Positions 38,056 through 46,873 are shown, counted from the first letter of the stretch. The stretch: DNA of 64,000 bases from Pseudonocardia cypriaca (GCF_006717045.1 NZ_VFPH01000003.1:1240001-1304000), one strand, 5' to 3'. Numbers and translations: made by a program. Notes: a model not told the origin generated them from the sequence alone.

Positions 38056-39246
38056 GTGACCTACGCGGGATACGACCTCGTCGTCGTCGGCTCCGGCTTC
38101 TTCGGCCTCACCGTGGCCGAGCGGGCTGCCACGGAGCTGGACAAGCGGGTGCTGGTGCTCGAGCGCCGCTCGCACATCGGTGGCAACGCCTACTCCGAGG
38201 TCGAGCCCGAGACGGGCATCGAGATCCACCGCTACGGGGCCCACCTGTTCCACACCTCGAACGAGCGGGTGTGGGAGTACGTCAACCGCTTCACGAAGTT
38301 CACCGGTTACCAGCACCGCGTCTTCGCGCGCGTCGGCGACCAGGTCTACGCGTTCCCCATGAACCTGGCGCTGATCAACCAGTTCTTCGGCCGTTCGCAC
38401 ACCCCCGACGAGGCCCGCGCCCTCATCGCCGAGCAGGCGGGCGAGATCGACGCGAAGGACGTGAAGAACCTCGAGGAGAAGGCGATCTCGCTCATCGGTC
38501 GCCCGCTCTACGAGGCGTTCATCAAGGGGTACACCGCCAAGCAGTGGCAGACCGACCCCACGCAGCTCGACCCGTCGATCATCACGCGGCTGCCGGTCCG
38601 GTACACGTTCGACAACCGCTACTTCAACGACAAGTACGAGGGTCTTCCCGTCGACGGCTACACGGCGTGGCTCGAGAAGATGGCCGACCACCCGAACATC
38701 GAGGTGCGCCTCGACGTCGACTACTTCGAGGTGCGCGACCAGATCCCGGCGGGCACGCCCACCGTGTACACCGGCCCGCTGGACCGCTACTTCGACTTCT
38801 CGGAGGGCGAGCTGGGCTGGCGCACGCTCGACTTCGAGCAGGAGGTGGTCGAGACCGGCGACTTCCAGGGCGCGCCTGTCATCAACTACAACGACGCAGA
38901 GGTGCCCTACACCCGCGTTCTTGAGTTCCGCCACTTCCACCCCGAGCGGGACTACCGCACGGACAAGACGGTGATCGTGCGCGAGTACTCCCGGTTCGCG
39001 GAGTCCGGCGACGAGCCCTACTACCCGATCAACAGCCAGGACAACCGCGCGAAGCTGCAGCGCTACCGCGACCTCGCCCGCAAGGAGACCGCGAACGGGA
39101 ACGTGCTGTTCGGCGGCCGGCTGGGCACGTACAAGTACCTCGACATGCACATGGCGATCGGCTCGGCGTTGACGATGTTCGACAACCGCCTGCGCCCCTA
39201 CTTCACCGACGGCAAGGCGCTCTCGGGCACGGAATCCGAGGACTGA
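38056..39246 (+). CDS. glf: UDP-galactopyranose mutase
   Basis: 396 residues against 399 in M. tuberculosis Glf. FAD motif VVVGSGFFGLT at the start, GGNAYSE, HRYGAHLFHTSNERVW, RPLYEAFIKGYTAKQW, PVDGYTAWLEKM and FGGRLGTYKYLDMHMAIGSAL are all Glf hallmarks. Interconverts UDP-galactopyranose and UDP-galactofuranose, the only source of Galf for galactan and the GlfT2-type enzymes at 47-52 kb. GTG at 38056 gives the canonical start; a further 27 bp of open frame upstream is ignored. Divergent from the DUF6541-type gene with 128 bp between. Confidence 0.96.
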   Translation: MTYAGYDLVVVGSGFFGLTVAERAATELDKRVLVLERRSHIGGNAYSEVEPETGIEIHRYGAHLFHTSNERVWEYVNRFTKFTGYQHRVFARVGDQVYAFPMNLALINQFFGRSHTPDEARALIAEQAGEIDAKDVKNLEEKAISLIGRPLYEAFIKGYTAKQWQTDPTQLDPSIITRLPVRYTFDNRYFNDKYEGLPVDGYTAWLEKMADHPNIEVRLDVDYFEVRDQIPAGTPTVYTGPLDRYFDFSEGELGWRTLDFEQEVVETGDFQGAPVINYNDAEVPYTRVLEFRHFHPERDYRTDKTVIVREYSRFAESGDEPYYPINSQDNRAKLQRYRDLARKETANGNVLFGGRLGTYKYLDMHMAIGSALTMFDNRLRPYFTDGKALSGTESED

Positions 39247-39250
39247 CCGC

Positions 39251-40459
39251 TCAGCGGTGCCCGCCCCGGACCTCGCCCGTGCCGGGTCGAGCGCGGACCG
39301 GGCGCCGGGGCACCCACCGCGCCATGCCGGCCGCGCCCAGCGCCGAGAGCGCCCCGAGCGCGACGGAGCCCACGCCCAGGGTGGCCACCGCGGCGACGGC
39401 GGCGAGCGCCAGCGGTCCGATCAGCGAGCCGGAGTCGTGGCACAGGCGGAAGGCGCCCAGGAACTCGGCACGCCCGTCCTCCGGCGCCGCGTCGGCGCCG
39501 AGCGTCATGATCAGGCCGTTGCTCAGCCCGTTGGCGACGCCCATGAGGACGGCGACCGCACCGAGCGCCAGCACGCTGCCCGTGAGCGGTAGCGCCACGT
39601 GCGCTGCGGCGAACGTGACGAGCGAGCCGACGGCGACGGGACGGCGGCCGCGCAGGTCCATCCACCGTCCCGCCGGGTAGGACAACGCGACGTCGACCGC
39701 CGCCCCGACGCCGAACAGCAGGCTGGTGGTGGTCGCGTCCAGGCCGATGTGGTCGGCCCACAGCGGAAGCACGGCGGTGCGCGAGGCCCGCGATGCGCCC
39801 ATGACGAGGGCGCTCACGCCGAGCGTGCCCAGCACCCGCCGGTGGGCGACCAGCACTTTCAGGAGGCTGTGGGCGGGCCGACCGCCGCCGCGGTCCGACT
39901 CGACCGCCCGCATGCCCGCCATGAGGGCACCGGCCACGACCACGGCCACCAGCTCCACGAGGAAGCCGCCCCGCGGGCCGAGCAGGTACACGACGGCTGC
40001 CCCGAGGAACGGTCCGATCAGCGTGCCCAGCCGGCTCAGCCCGGCCATCGCCGACAGCGCCCGTGCCCGGAGCTCGACCGGCACCGTCTCGATGATGTAG
40101 GCCTGCCGGGCGAGCGCCCACACCGCGCTCGCGATGCCGTACATCCCGACACCGATCCCGAGCACCACCGGCGTCCAGGACAGCAGGCAGAGCGCCGCCC
40201 CGACGGCCCCGATCCCGCTCCCCAGCAGCACGGCCGACCGCTCGCCGATGCGGGTGACGATGCGCCCCGCGGGGAGGTCGCCGAGCACCATGCCGAGCCC
40301 GAGCAGGGCCACGACCAGGCCCGCACCGCCCACCGACGCCCCGAGCTCCCGGGCCTGCAGCGCCACCACCGGGATCGCGGCGCCCTGACCGACGCCGAAC
40401 ACCGCGGCGGGCAGGAACACCGGGACGGCGAGGCGCCGAAGTGGTCCCGCCTCGGACAT
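39251..40459 (-). CDS. MFS transporter
   Basis: About 402 residues with twelve helices and the MFS motif GDLPAGRIVTRIGERSAVLLGS in the 2-3 loop, repeated in weaker form as SYPAGRWMDLRGRRPVAVGS in the second half. Such proteins export drugs or small metabolites; no substrate clue is present. ATG at 40459, or GTG one codon earlier, uses GGAGGG 5-8 bases upstream. It ends 4 bp from the glf stop (convergent). A perfect inverted repeat lies 28-45 bp upstream and might control it. Confidence 0.9.
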   Translation of the reverse strand: MSEAGPLRRLAVPVFLPAAVFGVGQGAAIPVVALQARELGASVGGAGLVVALLGLGMVLGDLPAGRIVTRIGERSAVLLGSGIGAVGAALCLLSWTPVVLGIGVGMYGIASAVWALARQAYIIETVPVELRARALSAMAGLSRLGTLIGPFLGAAVVYLLGPRGGFLVELVAVVVAGALMAGMRAVESDRGGGRPAHSLLKVLVAHRRVLGTLGVSALVMGASRASRTAVLPLWADHIGLDATTTSLLFGVGAAVDVALSYPAGRWMDLRGRRPVAVGSLVTFAAAHVALPLTGSVLALGAVAVLMGVANGLSNGLIMTLGADAAPEDGRAEFLGAFRLCHDSGSLIGPLALAAVAAVATLGVGSVALGALSALGAAGMARWVPRRPVRARPGTGEVRGGHR

Positions 40460-40486
40460 CACCCGTGCCCTCCGAGCATGTGAGTG

Positions 40487-40504
40487 TTGCTTGCCGTCAA
40501 GCAA
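40487..40504. repeat. Inverted repeat TTGCTTG-ccgt-CAAGCAA
   Basis: A perfect 7+7 palindrome with a 4-bp loop, unusually AT-rich for this genome, between the end of the LLM gene and the MFS start (same strand). It is either a weak terminator hairpin for the sulfur operon (no T run follows) or an operator for the MFS promoter; the sequence cannot decide. Confidence 0.45.
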
Positions 40505-40510
40505 GCTACC

Positions 40511-41860
40511 TCATACGGCGGCCACCTCGGTGCGCCCCGCGAACCGGTTCTCGGGCCGCGGCAGCCCGAAGTGGTCGCGCAGGGTGCGTCCGGTGTACTC
40601 GCTGCGGAAGAGCCCGCGTTCACGCAGGATCGGCACGACCGTGTCGACGAAGACCTCGAGCCCGCCGGGGTAGTACGGCGGCATCACGTTGAAGCCGTCG
40701 GCCGCGCCCGAGGTGAACCAGTCCTCGATCGTGTCGGCGACCTGCTCCGGCGTGCCCGCGAACACCCGGTGACCGCGTGCGCCCGCCAGCCGGTGCAGCA
40801 GCCCCCGGACGGTCGGGCGCTCGCGCTCCACGATGCCGGCGACGACCTGCAGGCGGCTGCGGCCGTTGTCGGTGACGTCCCCCGCGTCGGCGAACAGCTC
40901 GACCGGCACCGGGCCGTCGAGGTCGAGGTGGCCGAGCGCGGTGCCGGTCATGCGCTCGAGCTGCCGCAACCCGTACGCGGGCACGGTCAGCTCGTTGAAC
41001 TCCCGCTCGAGCGCACGGGCGTCCGCCTCGGTGCCGGCGATGAACGGGCTGATCCCGGGCAGGATCTTCACGTGCTCGGGCCGGCGGCCCATCCGTGCGG
41101 CCCGCTGCTTGATGTCGGCGTAGAACGCCTGCGCGTCGGCGAGGCGCTGGTGCGCGGTGAAGATCGCCTCGGCGTACCGCCCGGCGAACGCCCGCCCGTC
41201 GTTGGACGCGCCCGCCTGCACCAGAACGGGGTGGCCCTGCGGGGGACGCGGCTGGTTGAACGGTCCCTTCACCCGCACGTACCGGCCGGCGTGCCCGATC
41301 TCGTGGATCTTCGAGCGGTCCGCGTAGATCCCCGCGGCGCGGTCGAGGACGACGGCGTCGTCCTCCCAGCTGTCCCACAGCGCCACCACGGCGTCCACGA
41401 ACTCGCGGGCCCGGGCGTACCGCTCCGCGTGGGTCGGGTGTGCGTCCAGCCCGAAGTTCGCCGCCGCGGCGTCGTTGCCGGTCGTGACGATGTTCCAGCC
41501 GGCCCGGCCACCGGAGATGTGGTCGAGCGAGCCGAACAGGCGCGCCAGGTTGTACGGCTCGTAGTAGGTGGTGGACGCGGTGGCGATCAGCCCGATCCGC
41601 TCCGTGACCGCGGCGATGGCGGTCAGCAGGGTGATCGGCTCCAGCCTGCCGACGGCGTTGTGGGTGATGTCGCCCTGCAGGGCCGGGCCGTCGGCGAAGA
41701 ACACCGCGTCGAGCGTCCCGGCCTCGGCGGTGCGGGCGATCTCCTGGTAGTAGGCGGCGTCGTAGATCCGCTCGGCGGCACTCGTCGGATGCCGCCACGC
41801 GGCCTCGTGGTGCCCCGCCGGGTAGATGAAGGCGTTGAGGGAGAGCTGTCGTCGGGTCAT
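40511..41860 (-). CDS. LLM flavin monooxygenase, NtaA/SnaA/DszA type
   Basis: 449 residues, bacterial-luciferase fold: LSLNAFIYPAGHHEAAWRHP at the start, DAVFFADGPAL, EPITLLTAIAAVTERIGLIATASTTYYEPYNLAR, then RAGWNIVTT and the QAGASNDGRAFAGRYAEAIFT block. These are hallmarks of two-component FMNH2-dependent monooxygenases that cleave organosulfur or organonitrogen compounds. Being last in a TauD-SsuACB operon points to release of sulfite from sulfonates or of sulfur from related compounds. No flavin reductase gene is nearby. The ATG overlaps the ssuB stop (ATGA). Confidence 0.9.
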   Translation of the reverse strand: MTRRQLSLNAFIYPAGHHEAAWRHPTSAAERIYDAAYYQEIARTAEAGTLDAVFFADGPALQGDITHNAVGRLEPITLLTAIAAVTERIGLIATASTTYYEPYNLARLFGSLDHISGGRAGWNIVTTGNDAAAANFGLDAHPTHAERYARAREFVDAVVALWDSWEDDAVVLDRAAGIYADRSKIHEIGHAGRYVRVKGPFNQPRPPQGHPVLVQAGASNDGRAFAGRYAEAIFTAHQRLADAQAFYADIKQRAARMGRRPEHVKILPGISPFIAGTEADARALEREFNELTVPAYGLRQLERMTGTALGHLDLDGPVPVELFADAGDVTDNGRSRLQVVAGIVERERPTVRGLLHRLAGARGHRVFAGTPEQVADTIEDWFTSGAADGFNVMPPYYPGGLEVFVDTVVPILRERGLFRSEYTGRTLRDHFGLPRPENRFAGRTEVAAV

Positions 41861-42576
41861 CGGTCCACTCCGAGTGCGATGAGCAGGAACTCGCGATGCG
41901 CCACGAACTGCGGATCAGCGGCGTGGCGGGGACGGTCGAGGGGGATCGGCCGGTCGACGACGACGCGGCCAGCGTCGAGCACCAGCACGCGGTCGGCCAG
42001 CGTCACCGCCTCCTCGACGTCGTGCGTGACCAGCAGCACCGCCGGGCGATGCCGGTCGTACAGCTCGCGCAGCAGGTGGTGCATCTTGATCCGGGTGAGC
42101 GCGTCGAGTGCGCCGAACGGCTCGTCGGCGAGCAGCAGGGCCGGCTCGCGCACGAGCGACCGGGCCAGCGCGACCCGCTGCTGCTCCCCGCCGGACAGCT
42201 CGTTCGGCCACGCCCGCTCCCGGCCCGCGAGGCCCACCTCGGCCAACGCCGCACGGCCGCGGTCGCGCGCGTCAGCGCCGCCGAGGCCCAGCACGACGTT
42301 GTCGAGCACCCGGGCCCACGGCAGCAGCCGCGAGTCCTGGAACACGACCGCGCGCTCGGCGGGCACCTCCAGCTCGCCGGACCCCGCGACCCCGTCGTCG
42401 AGCTCGGCGAGGGCGCGCAGCAGTGTCGACTTCCCGGAGCCGCTGCGGCCGAGCAGCGCGACGAACTCGCCCTCCCGGATGTCCAGGTCCACGCCGTCGA
42501 GCACCGCGCGGCCGTCGAAGCCCCGGGTGAGGCCACGGGCCCGCACGGCGGTCAGCTGCCCAGCGAGCGTCGCCAC
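41857..42576 (-). CDS. ssuB: Aliphatic sulfonate ABC transporter ATPase
   Basis: 239 residues with Walker A GRSGSGKST near 42, Q-loop VFQDSRLLPW, signature LSGGEQQRV, Walker B ALLLADEPFGALD and the H-loop VTHDVEEA. The short Q-loop sequence and length match SsuB/TauB importers. Its start overlaps the end of the permease gene by about 25 bp and its stop overlaps the LLM start. Drives import of alkanesulfonate-like substrates bound by the lipoprotein encoded upstream. Confidence 0.92.
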   Translation of the reverse strand: MATLAGQLTAVRARGLTRGFDGRAVLDGVDLDIREGEFVALLGRSGSGKSTLLRALAELDDGVAGSGELEVPAERAVVFQDSRLLPWARVLDNVVLGLGGADARDRGRAALAEVGLAGRERAWPNELSGGEQQRVALARSLVREPALLLADEPFGALDALTRIKMHHLLRELYDRHRPAVLLVTHDVEEAVTLADRVLVLDAGRVVVDRPIPLDRPRHAADPQFVAHREFLLIALGVDR

Positions 42577-43406
42577 GACAGCGCCCTCCTCTCCGCTGCG
42601 CGCACGACGAGGTCGCCGACCAGCCCGAACACGGCGTAGACGACCAGGCCGACGACGATGATCTCGGTCTGCCCGTACGTGCGGGCCTGGGTCATGAGGT
42701 AGCCGATCCCGCTGGTCGCGTTGACCTGCTCGACGACGACGAGTGCCGTCCAGGAGACGGTGACCGCGAGCCGGAGCCCGGTGAAGAAGCCGGGGAGCGC
42801 ACCGGGCAGGGCGACCCGGCGCACGAACTGCGTGCGCGACAGCCCGACGCTCTCGGCGAGCTCGACGAACCGCATGTCGACGCCGCGCAGCGCGGCATGG
42901 GTGTTGATGTAGATCGGCACGAACACGCTCAGCGCGATCATAATGATCTTCATCTCCTCGCCGATCCCGAACCAGATGATCGCGAGCGGGATGAGCGCGA
43001 GCGTGGGAACGGCTCGCTTGATCTGCACCGGCCCGTCGACGATCGCCTCACCGACCCGGGACAGGCCGGCGACGAGCGCGATCGCCACCCCGATGCCGAC
43101 GCCGAGCACGAGCGCGATCGCCGCCCGCTGCACGGAGGTGAGCAGGTTCGACTGCAGCCGGCCGTCGGCGATCAGCTCTGCGGAGGTGGTGACCACCGTC
43201 CAGGGCGGGGACAGCGTTGCCGGGTCGACGAGCCCGGTGGCCGACCCGACGGTCCACGCGGCGAGCAGCAGCAGCGGCCCGACGGCGAGGCCACGGGCCG
43301 AGGTGCGACCGGGGCCGAGCCGGCGGCGCCTGCGCGGTCGCGGGGTGAGCTCCGCGACCGCCGGCTCGGCGCGCTCGCGGGACGTGGCGAGCGAGAGCTC
43401 GGTCAT
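42552..43406 (-). CDS. ssuC: Aliphatic sulfonate ABC transporter permease
   Basis: 284 residues with six membrane helices after a basic N-terminus (TPRPRRRRRLGPGR). The EAA-loop-like VELAESVGLSRTQFVRRVALPGALPGFFTGLRLA couples to the ATPase. The length and the KRAVPTLALIPLAIIWFGIGEEMKI stretch are typical of SsuC/TauC. ATG 43406 overlaps the ssuA stop by four bases; the gene's end overlaps ssuB. All of ssuA-C-B and the LLM gene are therefore translationally linked. Confidence 0.92.
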   Translation of the reverse strand: MTELSLATSRERAEPAVAELTPRPRRRRRLGPGRTSARGLAVGPLLLLAAWTVGSATGLVDPATLSPPWTVVTTSAELIADGRLQSNLLTSVQRAAIALVLGVGIGVAIALVAGLSRVGEAIVDGPVQIKRAVPTLALIPLAIIWFGIGEEMKIIMIALSVFVPIYINTHAALRGVDMRFVELAESVGLSRTQFVRRVALPGALPGFFTGLRLAVTVSWTALVVVEQVNATSGIGYLMTQARTYGQTEIIVVGLVVYAVFGLVGDLVVRAAERRALSWRRSLGS

Positions 43407-44470
43407 CGGACCGCCACCTCCGGGCCGAACGACGCCCCCGCTGCCGGCACCGCCTCGGCGACGACGTCGGTGAAGCGCAGGTCGAACCCGTCGGCCGCGC
43501 GCACCTTCCGGGGCAGCTCGCCCGCCCGGTCGATCACGTCGATGGTGGCCTGCTGGGCCCGCACCACCGTGTCGTCGAGGCGCGGGAACGTGACCGTGCC
43601 GAGCGAGTCGACGATTCGCCTGCCGTCCTCGGCCGAGATCCCCTGGTTCTCCACGTAGTACGTCTGGATCCACTCCTCGCGGTGGTCGTTGATCCACTGC
43701 TGCGAGCGGATGTAGTGCTGGACGTAGGCCCGCAGCGCAGCCGCCTTCGCGGGGTCCTGCAGCGCCTCGCGCCGGGCGTAGATGTAGTTGAGCCCGGACG
43801 AGGTGCCGGCGGTCTCGGCCGGGTCGATGACCCCGCCGCCCCGCGGGCCCGCGTCAGCGAGGAACCGGGTGAGCCGGGGCTCGTTCAGCGGTGCGACGTC
43901 CACCTGCCCGGTGCGGACCGCGTCGTTGAACTCGCCGAGCTGCAGGCGCACCAGCTCGACGTCGGCGGTCGTCAGGCCGGCCTTCTCCAGCGATCGCAGC
44001 ACGATCACCTGCTGCGCCGTTCCCTCGGCGTAGGCGATCCGCTTGCCGCGCAGGTCGGCGAGCGTGCGGGCGCCGACGCCGGGAGCCACGGCGAGCCGCG
44101 TGCTCGACGGGTCGGTGCGGCGCGCGAGGATGATCGGGACGTCCTCGCCGGCCACGAGGGCCTGGATCGGCGGGGTGTCGCCGACGCTGGCCACGTCGGC
44201 CGCGCCGGCCCGGAAGGCCTCCAGGATCGCCGGACCGCCCGTGAAGTTGGCGAACTCGGCGGTGAACGGCAGCCGTTCCAGCTCGCCGGAGGCGCGCAGC
44301 GCCACCTGCTGGGCCTCCGACTGGTCGGCGACGACGAGCGTGGTGCCCGGGGGCACCTCGGTGGGCAGGGGCGTGGCCGCGTCCAGCTCGGCGGCCCCGG
44401 TGGGGCCGGCGCATGCGGTGAGCAGGAGGACCCCCACCACCGCGGCCCAGCCGCGTCGCAGGCGGGCCAT
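43403..44470 (-). CDS. ssuA: Sulfonate/taurine ABC transporter substrate-binding lipoprotein
   Basis: 355 residues. The signal MARLRRGWAAVVGVLLLTAC ends in the lipobox LTAC, so it is lipid-anchored outside the membrane. The mature part is an SsuA/NitT fold: FTAEFANFTGGPAILEAFRAGAADVASVGDTPP, LRGKRIAYAEGTAQQVIVLRSL, VDVAPLNEPRLTRFL. The VGDTPP segment follows the usual ligand-pocket pattern of this family. The start shares one base with the dioxygenase stop. The exact sulfur ligand is unknown. Confidence 0.9.
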   Translation of the reverse strand: MARLRRGWAAVVGVLLLTACAGPTGAAELDAATPLPTEVPPGTTLVVADQSEAQQVALRASGELERLPFTAEFANFTGGPAILEAFRAGAADVASVGDTPPIQALVAGEDVPIILARRTDPSSTRLAVAPGVGARTLADLRGKRIAYAEGTAQQVIVLRSLEKAGLTTADVELVRLQLGEFNDAVRTGQVDVAPLNEPRLTRFLADAGPRGGGVIDPAETAGTSSGLNYIYARREALQDPAKAAALRAYVQHYIRSQQWINDHREEWIQTYYVENQGISAEDGRRIVDSLGTVTFPRLDDTVVRAQQATIDVIDRAGELPRKVRAADGFDLRFTDVVAEAVPAAGASFGPEVAVR

Positions 44471-45429
44471 CAGTCCACGACCACCGCGTGGTCGGCGGTG
44501 AACGGGCGACCCGCCACGATCTGCGACTCGAACCCGTCCGGCCCCACCGGCCGGTCCCCGATCACCGTGACGCGGTGCAGGGTGCGGCGCACGTCGAGGT
44601 GGTCGAGGTCGGCGGGGGCGAGGTGCGCGGTCGCGCGGTTGTCCCAGACGGCCACGCTGCCCCGCTCCCACCGGAACCGCACCGTGTACTCGGGCCGCGT
44701 GATCTCGGCGTAGAGCAGGTCGAGGATCGCCCGACTCTCCCGGGGCTCGACATCGACGATGTGGCTGGTGAAACCGGGGTTCACGAAGAGCGCGCGCTCG
44801 CCGGTGGCGGGGTGCACCCGCACCACGGGGTGGATCGAGACGAGCAGGTTGTCGTTCACGCGGCGCGCGTAGCTCGAACCGCCCTTCGGGGCCTCGCCCC
44901 CGCCGTAGCGGTGCTCGGCGCGCAACCCGTCGACGAACCGCCGCACCGGTTCCGACAGGCCCGCGTAGGCGGCGGCGAGGTTCGTCCACGTCGTGTCGCC
45001 ACCGACCTCCGGTACGACGTCGGCACGCAGGACGGAGACGGCCGGCGGGTTCACCGCGGCCGTGACGTCGGTGTGCCAGCCTGCGACGTAGCTGTACTTG
45101 CGGCGGCGCGTGGCGTAGTCGTCGCCGTAGCGCTGCTTGTAACGCTCGGGGTCGATCGTGAAGATCTCCGGGTTGCCTTCCGGCGGGGCGTCGTCGTGCG
45201 GGTGCGCGTAGGTCAGCTCGCCGAACACGCGGCCGAACCGGATCTGCGCGGCGTGGTCCAGCTCCTGGCCGCGGAAGAAGAGCACCTTGTGGCGGTGCAG
45301 CGCGGCGGTGAGCCCTTCGACCGTGCCCGGGTCGAGCGGGTCGGTCAGGTCGACGCCGGACACGTCTGCGCCGATGTGGCCCGCGACCGGGCGGATGGTC
45401 AGCCCGGTGCGTTCTGGTGCGATGGTCAC
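44470..45429 (-). CDS. TauD/TfdA-type 2-oxoglutarate-dependent dioxygenase
   Basis: 319 residues. The iron ligands are visible as HTD in YVAGWHTDVT and a distal His in NRATAHLAPAD, with Arg in RRTLHRVTV for 2-oxoglutarate. In sulfur operons TauD-like enzymes hydroxylate taurine or alkyl sulfates and sulfonates so that they release sulfite or sulfate. It is the first structural gene of the operon TauD-SsuA-SsuC-SsuB-LLM. GTG at 45429 has GAGAGGA upstream; an earlier in-frame ATG would run through the attenuator-like region. Preceded by a Cys-rich leader peptide. Confidence 0.88.
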   Translation of the reverse strand: MTIAPERTGLTIRPVAGHIGADVSGVDLTDPLDPGTVEGLTAALHRHKVLFFRGQELDHAAQIRFGRVFGELTYAHPHDDAPPEGNPEIFTIDPERYKQRYGDDYATRRRKYSYVAGWHTDVTAAVNPPAVSVLRADVVPEVGGDTTWTNLAAAYAGLSEPVRRFVDGLRAEHRYGGGEAPKGGSSYARRVNDNLLVSIHPVVRVHPATGERALFVNPGFTSHIVDVEPRESRAILDLLYAEITRPEYTVRFRWERGSVAVWDNRATAHLAPADLDHLDVRRTLHRVTVIGDRPVGPDGFESQIVAGRPFTADHAVVVD

Positions 45430-45481
45430 GATGGTCCTCTCGTTGGTTCGAAAATTCTCGGGAGAAATGCGCGGACCATTG

Positions 45482-45498
45482 CCGGACAAATTGTCCGG
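45482..45498. promoter_or_regulatory. Perfect inverted repeat CCGGACAA-A-TTGTCCGG, attenuator arm or operator
   Basis: Lies 53 bp upstream of the dioxygenase GTG and just after the Cys-rich leader. Extra CGGAC/GTCCG copies flank it on both sides (GCGGACC at 45470-45476, AGTCCGGGG at 45501-45509). On the transcribed strand the middle copy could therefore pair with either neighbour, giving alternative hairpins. A second palindrome TTCTC-GG-GAGAA at 45455-45466 sits close to the dioxygenase ribosome site. A repressor operator is the other reading. Confidence 0.55.
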
Positions 45499-45533
45499 AC
45501 AGTCCGGGGGAGAATCTCGGGAAGTGGCCGCGA

Positions 45534-45590
45534 TCAGCGACAGAGAGCGCAGCAGGGGCGACATGCCCTGCTCAGAACGTGTGCGCTCAT
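45534..45590 (-). CDS. Cysteine-rich leader peptide of the sulfur operon
   Basis: An 18-codon frame, MSAHVLSRACRPCCALCR, with four Cys in the last nine residues, ends 104 bp before the dioxygenase start on the same strand. Short Cys-rich leaders that sense cysteine supply by ribosome stalling are known in front of sulfur genes in mycobacteria. No ribosome site precedes the ATG, but a TTGACT-N17-CACGAT promoter would start RNA at this ATG, making it leaderless. The inverted repeats that follow supply the pairing needed for attenuation. The call rests on composition, position and context. Confidence 0.6.
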   Translation of the reverse strand: MSAHVLSRACRPCCALCR

Positions 45591-45597
45591 GTCGAAC

Positions 45598-45626
45598 ATC
45601 GTGAGTGGCGGGACGCCCGAAGTCAA
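45598..45626 (-). promoter_or_regulatory. Candidate promoter TTGACT-N17-CACGAT for the sulfur operon
   Basis: On the minus strand TTGACT (45626-45621) and CACGAT (45603-45598) are 17 bp apart. Seven bases after the second box comes the ATG of the Cys-rich leader (45590), so the transcript would begin at or beside that ATG. The -10 box matches consensus at three of six positions only. Confidence 0.4.
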
Positions 45627-45643
45627 TTTTCGGACGACTGCAA

Positions 45644-46873
45644 TTAAATACGCGCAGCTAGTTCCAGGGGGCGATCGTAGGTTTCGCGGAGCACCACCGA
45701 GCCGGCCGCGACCCCGAGCGCCCGCGTGCCGAACGAACCGGCGACCACCCTGCGGGCCACCTCGCCGCCGCGGTGCGAGTGGCGAGCCACCTCCGCGCGC
45801 AGGTCGGCGAGCAGTTCGGGCCTGCGGGCCGTGCCGGCCTCGCACACGACCAGCACCTCGGGGTTGATCACGTCGAGCAGGAGGGCCGCCGCGCGGCCGA
45901 CGACCCGTACGCGATCGCGGAGGAGGTCCAGCGCCCACCGCTCGTCCGCATCGAGGGCTGCGAGGACGTCCGCGAAGCGGGGCGTCCGCAGCCGGCCCGC
46001 CGCAACGGCTCGTCCCGCGACGGCCCGCTCAGCTGCGGTGGCCGCGAGGCAGCCGCGACGGCCGCAGGAGCAGGGCGCGTCCCCACCCACCGGGAGGTGG
46101 CTGACGTGCCCCGCGGCCGCGTTCGGACCCTCGTGGACGGACCCACCGGTGGCGATGGCCGCGTCGACGACGTTGCCGACGAACAGGTGCACGAGGCTCG
46201 AGCGCGCCCGCTCGCGCTCGTCGCCGAACAGCTGCTCGGCGTGTGCCAACGCGCGGGCGTGGCCGTCGACGCTCACCGGCAGGCCCAGCCGCTCCCCGAG
46301 CAGCGGCCCCACCGGGACGTCCCGCCAGTCGAGCCCGCGGTGGCGGACCACCACACCGCGCGCCGGATCCACCCAGCCCCCGGTGGCCACGCCGACGCCC
46401 AGTGGCCTGCGGCCGGCCCCGTGCGCATCGAGGAACGCGGCCGTGCGCCTGGCCAGGTCGGCGAACACCGTGGGCGGTGACCGGTCCGGGCCGTGCGGCA
46501 CGCGCTCCTCGGCCAGCACGCGTCCGCGCAGGTCCATGAGGACGAGCGTGCTGTGCAGCACGGCGATGTGCACGCCGGCTGCGACGTGGTGGCGGACGTC
46601 GATGTCGACCGGTACGTGCGGGCGGCCGACAGCCTGTCGCTGGGCGCGGACCGGCCGTTCGCGGACGAGCCGCAGGTCGGCGAGCTCGGCGAGCTGGCGG
46701 CTCACCGCGGCGCCGCTCAGGCCCGTGACCCGGCCGATGGTGCTGCGCGCGACGGGCCCCTGGTCGAGCACGGCGCGGAGAACGGCGGCCGCGTTCTGGC
46801 CCCGCCGGCCGTCGCCGGTGTCGAGCGGCCGGGACCGGCCGTCGTGGGGGGACGCGAGGAGGGTGGTGGGCAT
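45644..46873 (-). CDS. ROK-family regulator or sugar kinase-like protein
   Basis: About 409 residues. Residues about 20-80 form a MarR-like winged helix (NAAAVLRAVLDQGPVARSTIGRVTGLSGAAVSRQLAEL), then the ROK fold with GVGVATGGWVDPARG, the zinc-binding CSCGRRGCLAA and a C-terminal actin-like half. ROK repressors have CxCGxxGCxE; here the last Glu is Ala. It probably senses a sugar or phosphosugar and represses nearby genes. ATG 46873 avoids a non-conserved 77-residue extension. It stands upstream of the sulfur operon on the same strand and is itself preceded by a leader peptide. Confidence 0.82.
   Translation of the reverse strand: MPTTLLASPHDGRSRPLDTGDGRRGQNAAAVLRAVLDQGPVARSTIGRVTGLSGAAVSRQLAELADLRLVRERPVRAQRQAVGRPHVPVDIDVRHHVAAGVHIAVLHSTLVLMDLRGRVLAEERVPHGPDRSPPTVFADLARRTAAFLDAHGAGRRPLGVGVATGGWVDPARGVVVRHRGLDWRDVPVGPLLGERLGLPVSVDGHARALAHAEQLFGDERERARSSLVHLFVGNVVDAAIATGGSVHEGPNAAAGHVSHLPVGGDAPCSCGRRGCLAATAAERAVAGRAVAAGRLRTPRFADVLAALDADERWALDLLRDRVRVVGRAAALLLDVINPEVLVVCEAGTARRPELLADLRAEVARHSHRGGEVARRVVAGSFGTRALGVAAGSVVLRETYDRPLELAARI

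Noticed and set aside
45589..45660. Plus-strand short frame starting MSNIVSGGTPEV as a possible peptide
   Set aside because: It runs on into antisense ROK sequence and has no ribosome site; the minus-strand Cys-rich leader explains the region better.
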